DNA of 64,000 nucleotides, taken from NCBI RefSeq assembly GCF_030272615.1, contig NC_081408.1, forward strand, positions 762,408,673 to 762,472,672, given 5' to 3'. This stretch comes from Cryptomeria japonica (lineage: Eukaryota; Streptophyta; Pinopsida; Cupressales; Cupressaceae). How positions within the stretch are numbered: the stretch's first letter is position 1; each line of letters begins with the position of its first letter. This document shows positions 43,114 through 55,374 of the stretch, piece by piece. The notes under the pieces were generated by a model that had not been told where the DNA came from, ran no database searches, and was given only the letters and a program-made list of their open reading frames with translations. A program made the translations under genes and the position numbers.

Positions 43114-44432
43114 TGATTGTGGTTATCATAAATGACACTGCTATAAGACGAACACTGGTAGATAATGGCTCTGGCCTTAATGTGTGTAGCATTAATCTAT
43201 TGCATAAGATGAATGTGGATACATCCCTTATTGAGCCTGACTCTCATCCCATTCGAGGCTTTGATAATGTGGCTAAGTCTTCATTAGGTATTATCACCTT
43301 ACCAATCACAGTGGGACCTGTTACTTTGCCTACTCCTATCCATGTTATGTCGGGAAATCTAACATACAACTTGTTATTAGGGAGACCTTGGATTCACGAT
43401 ATGCAAGCTATCCCCTCTACATTGCATAGACAAGTTAAATTCATTTATAATAATAAGACATATACCTTGATAGGTGATACTAATTTTCAAGCTTGTTTGC
43501 AAACATCTAAGCCTTCCTCTTCTAGTAATGACTCTTTGAACAAGATACCTATGGATGAATCCTTACCCTCTGATAATCAAAATTCTTTGGATGAGTCTGA
43601 AGCTCCTGAAGAAGATCCTTCTCGACTTGAATATACGCATGAAAAGGCTTTTGATCCTGAGAAGGTTCTCGCAGAAGATGATTGGGGATCTCTTGATTTT
43701 AATCCCACCTTTGTAGGTGAGTATAGGGTTCCTCCTAGAGCGCTTAAAGTTAAAGAAAAGGAAGAAACTAAAAATCAATCAGTCTTACTTGAACCTATGA
43801 GCAATAATTTTGTGGCCGCTTCTCAAACTTCTTCTCCTCACACTTCTAATTATGAAGAGTTTGATTCTTTGTCTTATGAAAAACCACCTTCTCTTCCTAA
43901 AATGGCTGATCGTTATGGTCGTGGTTTTCACATTTTTTCTAAGCATGGGTATCATGGAAATGGTTGTGGCACTCATGAACAAGGGATGAAGGTTCCTCTA
44001 GAGACTAATTTTCACAATTATGCCTTTGGACTTGGCTATAATCCCTGCAAACGCACTAAAGCATCTAAAAGACCATCTCTCAATGTGAATGCTATATTTA
44101 GTAGTGATGATGATCCCACTTCAACTAAATCATCTTCTACTTATATCAACTCTTATTCCTCTCATAAGGAAATCTTGGCAATGAACAAATCTCTTTATGA
44201 ATCCCCTCAAATTTATAAATCCACTTATGAATCTTTATCTCTTATTCATCATAAAGTCCTTTCCTCTAGGGATAAGGCTCTAATAAATTACACTCATCCC
44301 TCTTCTAAGATTTCTTGTGACTTTTCTTCTTCAATTTTTATCACTTTATACATGTTTTTTATCTCACTTATAGTTGAGCATTTAGCATGTCATATTCAAA
44401 TACCTCATTCAATCTATCATATCTTTAAATAA
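43113..44432 (+). CDS. Element D ORF2: retropepsin-like and G-patch-like protein
   Basis: ATG 43,113 overlaps ORF1's TGA in the sequence TGATG, in the -1 frame. 439 residues, uninterrupted. Residues 1-120 resemble an aspartic protease: TLVDNGSGLNVC in place of the D-T-G-A/S motif, and [20 protein letters not shown]. Asn in the second position of the motif is unusual and activity is uncertain. Residues 255-310 resemble a retroviral G-patch (YGRGFHIFSKHGYHGNGCG, GLGYNPC). The end is Ser-rich with a hydrophobic stretch (SSIFITLYMFFISLIVEHLA), possibly a membrane segment. It stops without RT. Confidence 0.75.
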   Translation: MIVVIINDTAIRRTLVDNGSGLNVCSINLLHKMNVDTSLIEPDSHPIRGFDNVAKSSLGIITLPITVGPVTLPTPIHVMSGNLTYNLLLGRPWIHDMQAIPSTLHRQVKFIYNNKTYTLIGDTNFQACLQTSKPSSSSNDSLNKIPMDESLPSDNQNSLDESEAPEEDPSRLEYTHEKAFDPEKVLAEDDWGSLDFNPTFVGEYRVPPRALKVKEKEETKNQSVLLEPMSNNFVAASQTSSPHTSNYEEFDSLSYEKPPSLPKMADRYGRGFHIFSKHGYHGNGCGTHEQGMKVPLETNFHNYAFGLGYNPCKRTKASKRPSLNVNAIFSSDDDPTSTKSSSTYINSYSSHKEILAMNKSLYESPQIYKSTYESLSLIHHKVLSSRDKALINYTHPSSKISCDFSSSIFITLYMFFISLIVEHLACHIQIPHSIYHIFK

Positions 44433-46100
44433 CATTAATGGCTATTATGTTGCTCATCATTATGTGACATTGGTAGCTCATTTATTGGGGGCTCATTGTC
44501 ATTCATGATGGTACAATTTCAAGTGCAATCATATATTTTTTTTGAAGCAACATAATAGCCTAATTTTCTTGTTCCTATGGGGACAAGAGTGATTTCATAC
44601 ATCTCTTCTTTTGCTTATGTCCAAATCTCTCCCTAGAAGATTGTGTAAGTCCTCATTAAGGCAATGATATTTCCTTATTTTTATCTAAGGATCCACTTTT
44701 TCCTATTTCATGGATGGTGTGAACTTTATTACTTGATGTTATGCCTTGTACGCATTTGTTGTTGTTTGTTCAAGGATTTTCTCTTACAAGAGGTGTAAGT
44801 CCTTGACTACAACCTCTTTTGCACTTGGTAAAATACATCCATAACAAATTCACTCTCCTAATTGGGTTAAAAAGAGTGTCATCCTTCATTAAGAATCACT
44901 TTCACCTCGCAAAAGAAGGAAGTATTGCATTCTTATTCTCTTCTTTGTCTTATTCTAGAAGATGTTATATTTGTCCTCTCGGGGATAGGTGTCTTTTTGT
45001 ACAAAGATCTCTTCTCCTCTAAGGATCTCCTTTACACATATTACAAGATATCCCTTTTCAACTATCTTATCCTTGCTTAAAGAGTGAAAAACTCTCTTGC
45101 TTGGATCTATGACATTGTTGCATTTTTGGGGTATCTTCTTTTGTGATGAAGGTAGGTATCCTTGTTCTACTTTGCTTATGACATAAACATTACACTTTTT
45201 GAGCAATGGGTCATTCTCGGAACTAGAGCACAGACTCTTAGAGCGAGATGTCTCCATTTTTCTTTTATGCAGGGTGATTATTCTCGGAACCAGAGCACAG
45301 ACTCTTAGAGCAAGATGTCACACTTTTGTACTATACATATACAGGTTGTAGCATACTCGGGCATAGACTCCTATGAGGTGCTTCTAACCTCCCTTACACA
45401 CACATGCACAAGGTTGAGTGGAACTAGCGGCATAAGGCTAGACTTTCTCACTCTCCTCCCTTAAATGGATCACCTAGACAGACTCTGGGGGCTAGTTTTC
45501 CATGTCCTTTTTCCCATGGATCACCTAGACAAGATCTAGGGGTGAGAAGTCCATGTTTTCTCTCTCACTATTCTTCTCATGGATCACCAATGTGTGTATT
45601 CATGCTTTTCTCCTTTATTTTCTTCTCTTTGCATTTTGTTTCCATTTACATCCTTCATCTTGTGTTAGAGAACTCTCAAATCCTCACACTCTTTGTTGCA
45701 TTGGAATTGAGATTTAGTTCTCTTTCTTACCAAATGATTCTCCATTAGTTTTTGATCTCATATCAAATCTTCTTGTGAGCACTTGTCATCAATATTCTTT
45801 AACAATTCGAAGTGGTAAACATGATACCCTGTTTCAACTCACTAAAATTAGCAAGCCGAAACAGGGGGGGGCATATAGCTACCCTCGAATTTTCATCACC
45901 TTCCTTAGTAAGCATTAGGTGATTTTGTGATCTAACGTGTGTTTTGTAGGGTGCGGTTCCTAACTGTGTACTGCAGATACCGCTGGGGGCTTCGTTCGAC
46001 AGACTTATGGATATATCCTTTTTCAAATAATGTTTACTTTTCTGTACTTTAGCTTGCATATGCACGTAGTGTTCATATGACCGCTAAAGTGGGGGCTAAA
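44433..46100 (+). other. Element D 3' non-coding region
   Basis: No coding sequence supported. It contains a 40-bp direct repeat (45,213-45,252 and 45,280-45,319, two mismatches), a second loose duplication of GGATCACCTAGACA (45,468 and 45,521), and the polypurine tract AAAGTGGGGGCTAAA (46,086-46,100) next to the LTR. Confidence 0.7.
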
Positions 46101-47777
46101 TGTAGCGTCGTAAATTGTACACACTTGCTAGGGTGGTACAATTTCACACCTAGTTTAGCACCCGCCTTGGCGCATTTTGCATTTTGCATTGCATTTCCCC
46201 TTTAGCACTTAATTAATTAAATTAATTAGGACTAAGGTTCTATTTTATCATCTCCCACATCATAAAAGTTGGGCCCTTTCATTAAAGTGTGCCCCTTTCA
46301 TTTTATTCTTCCAATACATCATTTAATCAAAAACCCTGATTAGGTCCTATTTTGAACTTGGGGGCTTGATTTCGGGGGTCAAAACATCTCGAAATCACCT
46401 GTAACTTCGGGATTCTGTCTAAAATCATCATATCCGATGGCCCTGAAAATTTGGCGAAAAGTTGTCGGGACCATGGCGCCCGGAGTGCAACATGGTCCCG
46501 GACATTTTTCCCGAAATATTAGGAGCGCGATCCAATCATAAAATAAAGCTTAACCCCAAGAAATTGGTGGGAGATTCAATCTCTAAGTCGGCCTAAAGTT
46601 GAAATTAAGACCTAGGGTTTCATACATAAGAGCTCTCTTTCTTCATTTGAAAGGATCCGAATTTTGGGCTTTCGAGGACCTTCTATGCAGCGAAAGAGCA
46701 GATCTTTGAAGACTTCAATAACATTCAACATCCATCCATCAAGCATTTATCAATTTCATTCATCCATTTAGGGCTTGGAAGACATTGAAGAACAATAGGA
46801 GATTACCGACTGAAGATTGGCTTGTACTCCTCCCTTGAGGGTTGGGTATGATTTCATGTTGTTTTCATGTCTTTGCATAAGCTTCAATATATCCTTTATT
46901 CATGCTTTAGATTACTTTGCATCTTGATTTAGAGCATTTACATTATCATTTACAAGCAATTAGGGTTTACTTTCTAGGTTGCTCTAGTTTGCTTTCTTGC
47001 ATTTAAGGACCTTGCACACACACTAGGTCTGCACACACAATACATTTTACAATACAACTTGGCTATTCGTGGAGGTGGAAATCACCGAAGCGGGGGTTTG
47101 ACTAAGGCAAAACCCTATATAGCCGCCCACCACACCTTTTCAGATATAAGTGTAGGTTTCGGAATCCGGACGACGCCGCAAGTTACAGATCCGGAAGAGG
47201 CAGACGGAGACCGAACTTCACACCAAATCTCAGAGCAAAAAACCAGGACTGGGGCGTGGGGCGCCCTAGTCCTACCAGGACAGGGGTGTTGGGCGCCCTG
47301 GTCCCTGGGACAGGGGCGCTGGGCGCCCTGGTCCTCCTGACAGACAGCATTTTCAGCATTTTTGACAGCTTTTCCAGAGTGCAAAACAGCAGTTTTCGGA
47401 GCAGTTTCAGGGGCAGAATCAGGACAGTGGCGCCCACGCCCCCGTCCTGAACATTTTCAGTCAGATTTTAACTCCGGGTATGCATTTGCATTCTTGTCTT
47501 GTCCTTGTGTTTACAGCTTTTCATCATTTAAGTTCAATTCTGTAATCTTGTTATTAGTTCATACTTGCACTTTGGGGTTAGGGATTGAACTTGCATCATT
47601 TCATCTTTCAATTACAACAAAGGAATAGAAATCCTAATAGGTAGCCCGTGGCTCTCTCTTCCACAAAAAGAAGTAGCCAATTGTGTGATACCTCTAGGCC
47701 CTTTCGTATTCCACAAGTGTGTGGTTGAAAGTGAGATTAGGGCATGTTTGCTTAGTGTCACTTTTTCTCCCACCACA
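46101..47777 (+). repeat. Element D 3' LTR
   Basis: 1,677 bp, nearly identical to the 5' LTR. The inverted repeat CGGGACCATG / CATGGTCCCG is conserved (46,466-46,475 / 46,491-46,500). Most differences are C/T or G/A. It is followed by ATTAT. Confidence 0.93.
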
Positions 47778-47779
47778 AT

Positions 47780-48814
47780 TATAATACCCTAAAAATGGTC
47801 ATCTAAACCATGAGCCCCTAATCTCAACAACGTCACCAAGGTGCTAACCAAAGGCAATTAAAAATAATCTTGAGCACATCAATTGATTGTTTAATCATCA
47901 AATGTCACATGGCAAATTAATCAACCAATATTAATTAAACATTTATTTAATTAATTGATCATTCCAAATAAATCATTTTTAAACAATTATCTTATTTATT
48001 TTATTGAATATCCTAGCATATTTAATTAAATAAATCAATTTGCCATTAAATCATCAAAAAAGAGGAATTAATTGATAAAAAAAAATTAAAAATTGCGAAA
48101 AGAAATCAATTTGAGATAATCTTGGAAAACAAATTAAAAATTGATAAATAATCTCAAAGAAAGCAATTAAAACAATTAAATCTTAAAATTGAATGAAATA
48201 GAGAATAAATCAGTTTTTTTCCTGATTTTATTTTAATTTTAGTTCAATTTCCTTTAAAACTAAGAAAACCATCCAATCACATCAATTCACCTGGATCGTG
48301 CTTCCTCTTGGAAAATCTTGACCACTCATCATCATTTGATCTCAGCCTTTGGTTTCTTTCTAAATTTTCTATAAATTCAGGCTCTCATCTTTCATTCAAA
48401 AAAACCCTGGAGAATATATTGTTATTATGTTGTTTTTGCTCTAGGTTTGTTGAGAATTTGCATTGAGATAATGCATATTAGTTATTTCATATTGCTTAAA
48501 TCATTTAGCTTAAATATTCATATATTGCTTAAATCATGTTAGATTAATTTTGCATATCTAGCTTAAATCTTGCATCCATTTAGCTCATATTCATGCTCAT
48601 ATATATTTAAAAATCCTTCATTTAGGTGTTGTCTTGTCACTGGATAGCTTAGCAATCTGAGAGCAATCTAAAATCACATCTACTAGAAGGCAATGGGTCG
48701 CTTTGTAATGGTTTATCATTCATTGATTATTAATTTACTAACCATGCATCTAATGACTTAATGGAAGTGTTGTGTATTCCAGATACAGATACAGGTCCAC
48801 TTTTCACACACACA
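47780..48814 (+). repeat. Element E 5' LTR
   Basis: About 1,035 bp, AT-rich, with many TTAATTAA/ATTTATTTAATT palindromic stretches (47,927-48,040). TATA-like TTTCTATAAATTCAGG near 48,364-48,379 precedes CTCATC. Ends ACACACACA before the primer-like site. Its start is hidden by element D. Confidence 0.7.
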
Positions 48815-50800
48815 TTTTTTGCACCCACCGTGGGGCAAAAGACTACTTTTTTGGCCTCAAAATCATTTTTTTAATCCTGTAGGTTTCGTCCATACAATCT
48901 CTGTGAAATATTGTACAAGTGGTATTAATCAGAAAAGGGTGTCATACTAAATTCTGTTCTGAATATTTGATGTTGTCTTCTATCATTTTATGCTCAGTTC
49001 TAACTCGTACGATAAAAGCCTTTTGTCATTTTACTCTGCGATAATTGTCGTACAATGTTGTATTCTGTTGGGTTAAAACAAGTTTCACTTTTTAGGTTTT
49101 CTATCCAGTTTTGATTATGCTATCGCTAACCCTGAATTGTCTTCTGTCTCCCTGATATTTTCACAGCCTAACCAGTTTCTTGCAGGATGCTTGTCAAAGA
49201 ATTTATCAATCAAACATACGCTTGTCAAAGAATAAAAACAACATGACTACTGATACATTGTTTTTGTAGGTTGCCTAAAGAAAATCAACTAAACATCGTG
49301 TATTCTTTAAATTTCTTTTTAGGCACCTAACTTGCTATCTAGTTAAAGAACAAATATGTATTTCGTGTTTTAAGAAAATATTGAGAGGTAGGAGAAAATG
49401 CTCTTATTTGTATAGACAATCATAAATCCAGACCCTTGAGGCATTTTCTTTAAGTTTGAGATTTGTACATCTTTAGTGGGCCTACCCTCCTAAGGAGCTA
49501 ATAACTCTATAGCCATTATGGTCAGTGAGAGGGGAATGACCCAAGTGGGAATGACTAAACGCCAAGTACTCCAACCCACTATAAAATAAACATGATTTGA
49601 TGAAAATCAAGTCAACGACAGTGCTTGGGAATAGCTCTCCTCTGTACCTTCGGGTATATTAAACCTTAGTTTTCAAGGCTAAGAGACCTCTTAATTGAGT
49701 TTATACCTCGATGCGCCAAATGGACCCCTTATTAGTTCAATTCAAATTAGAAGCTACCCGATTCACCTCCAAAAGGTTGATAATATTTGTGCAAGAGAGA
49801 TAGTAACTCTCCCAAGACACTTGCCATATCATGCCCCCATTAGCATTTGGAGTTGGTTAATACAACATTGAGAATCCATTGTGTGACACTTAGCAGTCAT
49901 ATTCTGATTAGCTATTGGGTGTGTACCTAAGTCAGCAAGCAAAGGTTTTCTTCTCTAAGCCAACTTCCATAGGGTTTGCATGTTGTGATTGAAGTTATTA
50001 TTCGTATTGCATGTTTTCTGTGTTTACATCCCTAAAACTAAAACTGGAATACCAAAAATGGAGAAAACAATACCAAATAACTCAGTGATAAACTCTGTCA
50101 ATGTCAAAAACAATCATACTCAGTCATTGAAAACTCAACATTTAATCTTTGTCTAGACACAGTCATATGAGCCTTCTGTTTTATCGTTTTGCTTCATATT
50201 TTGTGTCCTACGATAATCCATCAGTCCTAATAGTCTGTCATTTTAGCCTCCATCCTGTGTCATATGAGCCCTGATCGTCTGTCATCTGGGTTTGAGAACT
50301 GTCATTTTATCATGAATCCTGTGTTGTACGATAAACCCTTGGATTTATTAGTTTGTCATTTTAGACATACCCATCTATTGTACAGTATTAGGCAACAACT
50401 CATACGAAACATAACTATCATTTTCCTGAAGCTATTGTACTGTCGTCCAGTCCTGGAAATACTGTCGTATGAATCTCTGATTTTGCCAATCCAGAACAGT
50501 CAAACTTGCCTAAAATAGTCTACAGCAAGCCTAAAACTACTTTTCATCCTCCTGAACATAAACAACCTTGATAGTGTACTCCTGTCGTTGCGTTGAACAA
50601 TTTTGTTGATCATCTCTTAGCTAGTTCAAACAACATCTTACCAAACCTAAGTTAACCTAGATAGCGTCTTACACAGGATAGATCATTCCTGAAACCAGAC
50701 CAGATCTTAGTTACTTCAATCACTATGTTAAATGAATAACTAGCTACAATTTGATCTTGACTTCTGCAACACATCTAGCTCTCGGTCTCGTCGGTTGTAA
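48815..50800 (+). other. Element E primer-site region and 2-kb leader
   Basis: TTTTTTGCACCCACCGTGGGGC follows the LTR and occupies the primer-site position. The leader has no gene. It holds scattered GTCGTACGATAA-type motifs (49,003, 49,047, 50,204, 50,322, 50,459) and GGGAATGACCCAAG (49,534), shared with G. Confidence 0.65.
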
Positions 50801-52565
50801 ATGCCTGCTCAAACCAAAAGTTCTCACAGCACAACAGACAAAGAAAAAGAAACACCCTCTTCATCAAACGACAATCCATTCTTTGTAGAAAACCTCATCT
50901 CAAATAAACCATCATCATCACAAATACCAGTTTACGATCTACCAATCTTTGGTTAGCCCCTATCTCCCACCATGTCTGGAGAAAGGCAAGAAAGACAAGC
51001 TAGTAAACGAGACACTTATGAAAACCTCAACAATCATGCCACTGACAATGAGTCCTCATCAAATAAATCTGAAGCCTTTGAACCTGCAGAGGTCGAAATA
51101 CATAAATGTCAAAATGATAAAAAATGATGAAGGTTATCATAGTTAAAGAAAAGAAGACTATTTCCTAGAATTAGCAAAGCAAGGCGCCAAGCTTCCTATT
51201 GGTTATGATGTGGAAGCCCTCGTCACTAAAGAGGAAGAGACACCATTGGGAATGCTAAACAAACAAATAAAAGCGTTATGAACTGAGGTCACAAAACTAA
51301 AAAACAAAGACAAATCACCAAAACAATACTCTCTAGACACAATATGCCCATTCCCATTTGACAAAAACCTTTACATGCCTCCATTTCCCTCAAAAGTAGA
51401 AATGCCTAAGTTTGACAAATATGATGGGAATACAAATCCTCAAGATCATATCAGAGAATTTTTTTCTTTAAGTATGGAGTTCATGCACGACCAAACGTAT
51501 CTCATGCGCCTTTTCCCAAGAATTTTAGGGGGGCAAGCTATGGAATGGTTATCAAGTCTACCTATGGGAATAATTTTTTTTGAAGAATTAATCCAACTAT
51601 TCCTACAAAAAAACTCCTATAACATTCATCACCCAGTCACTATGATACAGCTTTGCAATACCAAACAAAAGACAAGAGAACCCTTTCTCACTTTTCTCCA
51701 ACGATGGAGAAAGATATTTTCTAGATATTCACGGACTATTCCAGATCTTGAGAAGATGGATATCTTTTCCAACAACTTAATCCCCAAATTGAAATACAGT
51801 ATCCAGATGCAAGTACATCCTTCATTCAACAAAATGGTAGAGAATGCCCTCAGAATGGAAGATGTGCTTATAAAAAAGGGAGATATATCACTTTGGAAAG
51901 AAACATCGCAAGGTTCTAGTTCTAAAAAAAAGAGAAAATACTTGAAATATGACAAAGATAACAACAAAAACATTGTTAATGATGGAGGGGTAGATACTGT
52001 CAAAGAAAAAATAAAATCCACAATATTTAACTTGGCTAGTGGCACACAAGCACTCAAGGTAGCTGAAACTACGACAGAAAATCCTCCAAAGAAAGTGAGA
52101 GAATGGTTTAAAGAGAAACCTTGGCTTTCAAAACCTAAGCACGATTTCACTCCTCTAGATGAATCGTTTGAATCAAATTTTAAAACTTTATTGGTGAATG
52201 ATCTGATAACATTTCCAAACAATTATAGACCATATGACCCAGAAATTAAACCCAAATGGTGGAGAGAAAATGAATATTGTGACTACCATCAGAACAAGGG
52301 ACATAACATAAACAACTGCATGAAACTCCGACATGAAATTCAAGATCTCATCGATGCTAGAAAAATCATTATTGGAAATCACATGACTAATGTTGATCAT
52401 AAGGCCTTTAAAGATCCCTTACCGACTTATGAACAAAGAGATTCCTCAAAATCCAAGGGAGGTGCTAGAGTCAATTATACCTACACTAACAATGATAATG
52501 TGATCAACATGATTGAATCTTCCCAACTTGAATATTCCAATGTGATCATAATCAAAGATAAATAA
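50801..52565 (+). pseudogene. Element E gag, decayed
   Basis: ATG 50,801 (MPAQTKSSHSTTDKEKE) opens the frame, stopped at 50,954 and shifted near 51,120. From 51,375 to 52,565 it is open (396 residues) and holds the gypsy Gag core: PKFDKYDGNTNPQDHI, AMEWLSSLP and FLQRWRKIFSRY. A variant zinc finger follows, CDYHQNKGHNINNC (Cys, His, His, Cys spacing 2-4-4, near 52,278-52,320), with MKLRHEIQDLID after it, typical of Tat/Athila-type Gag. It forms the particle in the family. Confidence 0.87.
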
Positions 52566-53529
52566 AATCAAGCACAAACTGCTAATGTTGTGACTTGTGC
52601 TCAAAAGAAAGTTACTCTCCAAGAAGCTAGTTCCTCAATTTTTGATCAAATAACATCAAACCTACCAACTCCTCCAAATAGACAAATAGACACAATCATG
52701 ACTAAATCAAAATAGCTGGCTTCATCATCCTCTCCTGGTTATAGTATTGTTGATCAATTGAAAAGAACCAATGCTCAAATCTCCATTTTGGAATTGCTTA
52801 AGATCTCTTCTGCTCATAGAGAGATCCCGGACAAGGCTTTTCTCACCACTAGAGATGTAGATCGGTTTCAATCTATGGTGGGTCACTTGACTTCACCTCA
52901 TTACCTCACTTTCTCTGAAGAAGATGATAACTCATTGAATCACCTGCATAACTAGCCATTACACATTGAAGCTACAATCCATAAACATAGAGTTAAACAT
53001 GTTTTGATAGATGAAGGCATTGGGTTGAATATCTATACCTACAATCTACTGACATAGCTAGGATTTTCTGAAAATGTTATTGATCCAACAAAGAAAATAA
53101 CAATCAAAGCTTATGATGCAAAAGAAAGAACCTCTAAGGGTCTGGTACTATTACCAATCAGGGTAGAACCTATAGAAAGAGATGTCATTTTTTCAAGTCC
53201 TTGATCTTCCTCTTTCATACAACATCTTACTAGGAAGGCCATGGATTCATGAAATGAAAGAAGTACCATCTATGTATCATTAGTGCTTGAAATTTGCTTA
53301 TAATGGAGTTGAAGTCAATATTCTTGATGATACAAGCTATACCTGCAATGCATTAACGCAAAGTGCTGATGCTTTTGTTCCTCATAATAGAGCAACCTCT
53401 ACAGCTGAAAGTTCAGAATCTTTGCTGAAAAATTTAGAGAAGAAATTGAAAATCACAAACACCAGCATGGATGGCTACAAGATAGAGCCTGTACTCTCGC
53501 TAATACCTCTTCCTCCATCACCAAGATAG
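52566..53529 (+). pseudogene. Element E retropepsin region, decayed
   Basis: Continues gag with a Gln/Ser-rich stretch and QLKRTNAQISILELLKISSAH (52,755-52,820), the block also found at the end of D's ORF1. The protease reads VKHVLIDEGIGLNIY (about 52,993-53,035; D-E-G instead of D-T/S-G), and [21 protein letters not shown] near 53,216-53,280. Stops at 52,560, 52,712, 52,953, 53,053 and 53,281, and a frameshift near 53,185, disable it. Confidence 0.8.
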
Positions 53530-55374
53530 TTGGGAAAACCATCAGAGGATATGAAACCACAAACTTCAACTCCAAAATTCATTTATGATGGTCTCTTTAT
53601 ACAGTCTACTTCTCTTGCAAATGAAATAGAAGAGGATGTTATTCTCAAATGGCTTTTCAAAGAAGACAACGCAAATGAATAAATAGGATATTGTGAGATA
53701 TCCCCAACACAATATGGTCCAGGCTATAAGATGCTTCAATGCATGGGATATTCAGGTATCAGTTCTCTAGGCAAGCGTCAAGAAGGTATTGTTGAACCTC
53801 TTCAGTTACAAACCAAGTCTACAAATGATAAAGTTGGACTAGGATATGATTCAAGAAAGTCATCAAGTCAGAAACACACATCTCACCATCAACTTAAGTG
53901 GAAGAAAAAGGTACAACCTTCAACACCAAAGGAAATAAATACTCAACAAACTTAGGAAGAGTGCGATGATGAACAAGAAGAATTACCAAACCAGAGAAAG
54001 GAAATAGATGGTAATCAAGTTCTGATTGCATCATCTATAATACCACAGGAAGTAGAAGTCCCAGAGGATATGAGGGAAGAAGTATATAGAATCAAATAAT
54101 TGTTTGCACCACTCAACATTCTGGTCACATATACTGGCAGACAACAAGTAGATGATTCAGAAACTGATTCAAATGAGTATGAATGGGGTCCAGACCATCT
54201 CTCAGATACATCTACTACAGAAACCCTCGAAGAATCTAGTGATATCGCAGATGATGCACAAGAGCCGATACACTTAAAAATGCAAAAGGAAATAGAAGAA
54301 ATCAGACTAAAAAGACAAGAAGACTATGAACAACAGCTAGAGGAAGAAAGGACATAAGAAATTTCTTCACCTACTAACTCTCCCTCTAATGAGATAGGAC
54401 AAATCAGGTATAGAACTACAAAAGAAGAGTTAGAAGCTACAAAAGTAGGACCAGTTATCAGTCCAGAGGAAGCTGAATGGAAAAGATGATGGGGAGTAAC
54501 AAAACCATCAAGGTTATGTCCACAAGTGTGTCAAATACAAGTGATCAATGAACCAAATCATGAAGGAACTTGCAACACCAAAGATGTAGGTATTTATACT
54601 ATACATACTTTTACTAAATCACTTGAAGACGAGTTAGAAACTTCATATTATGACTTTGATAACTCAGACAAAAGCTCTATTTATAACAACAACTATTCAA
54701 CAATAAATTATGACTACTCTGTCATGAATGTTGAGATGCTGCCTGTTGACCCTTTTACTGTCACACCACGGTATGTAGTCCAGTCTGAAGTAGGTGACGA
54801 CGCTAGAAGTAGGTCGGTTGGGTTAGGTCCAATAAATACTAACATGAATTTCGATAATCGTGTTGTAACTCTTCCTGTACTTGAGACACATACACAAGGT
54901 AGCCTTTTGGAACTCGACTGGTCGATCTAAAGTCATGATAATAGTACCGTGAAATCCCTTGAATTGGTTCAAACCTTATCTTTAATACATCCTGAACTAA
55001 TTGACTATACTCTTTATAACCAACCCTTGAATATACCCACCTTTGCCAATGACTACGCACTATCCTGCTATCTTAATGCAGTGGAACCAATGAACTCTTT
55101 CACCAGTGAGAAAAGCGAGAAAATGATTGAAACAGACATCAAGTATCTCAGTCATAAAAATAAAAAAAGATATAAGAGATCTGATGGCAAAAACCACATT
55201 GTGGTGGTATCAGAATCAAAAATAGTAAAAATAAAGGACATACCTAAAGGTGAAAACCTCTCTGAGGCGCCTGAAGGTGAGATACTTGATATGCTTCCAA
55301 GTCACTTCCAAGAAAGGTCTTTGATATTGATTGAACCAACTCAATCGGTTAATATTGGGAGTTAAGAAACACCA
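53530..55374 (+). pseudogene. Element E protease-RT linker with G-patch-like segment
   Basis: About 1.85 kb that stays mostly open apart from single stops (53,679, 53,953, 54,098, 54,355, 54,487, 54,928, 55,363). A G-patch-like block (YGPGYKMLQCMGYSGISS, GLGYDSRKS) spans 53,710-53,860 and matches the one in D's ORF2. The rest is acidic and Ser/Thr-rich and leads to the N-terminal RT region (SLSAEELKYFSNLF). Tat-lineage elements often have long linkers here, in some relatives with introns. No other domain recognised. Confidence 0.65.

Larger units (their letters stand above)
39498..47777 (+). mobile_element. Element D: young non-autonomous gypsy (Tat-like) element
   Basis: LTRs 39,498-41,173 and 46,101-47,777 with an exact 5-bp duplication ATTAT (39,493-39,497 and 47,778-47,782). 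Two intact ORFs (41,341-43,113 and 43,113-44,432), a 1.7-kb non-coding 3' region, and a polypurine tract AAAGTGGGGGCTAAA. No RT, RNase H or integrase, and no Gag core. The C-terminal part of ORF1 and the protease/G-patch-like ORF2 are homologous to segments of E, so D derives from a Tat-like gypsy lineage. LTRs differ at about 40 sites of 1,676 by eye, the least of any pair here. Confidence 0.93.

Noticed and set aside
50264-50518. Small open frame in E's leader
   Set aside because: No motif, in the region of degenerate repeats; not conserved in G's leader.
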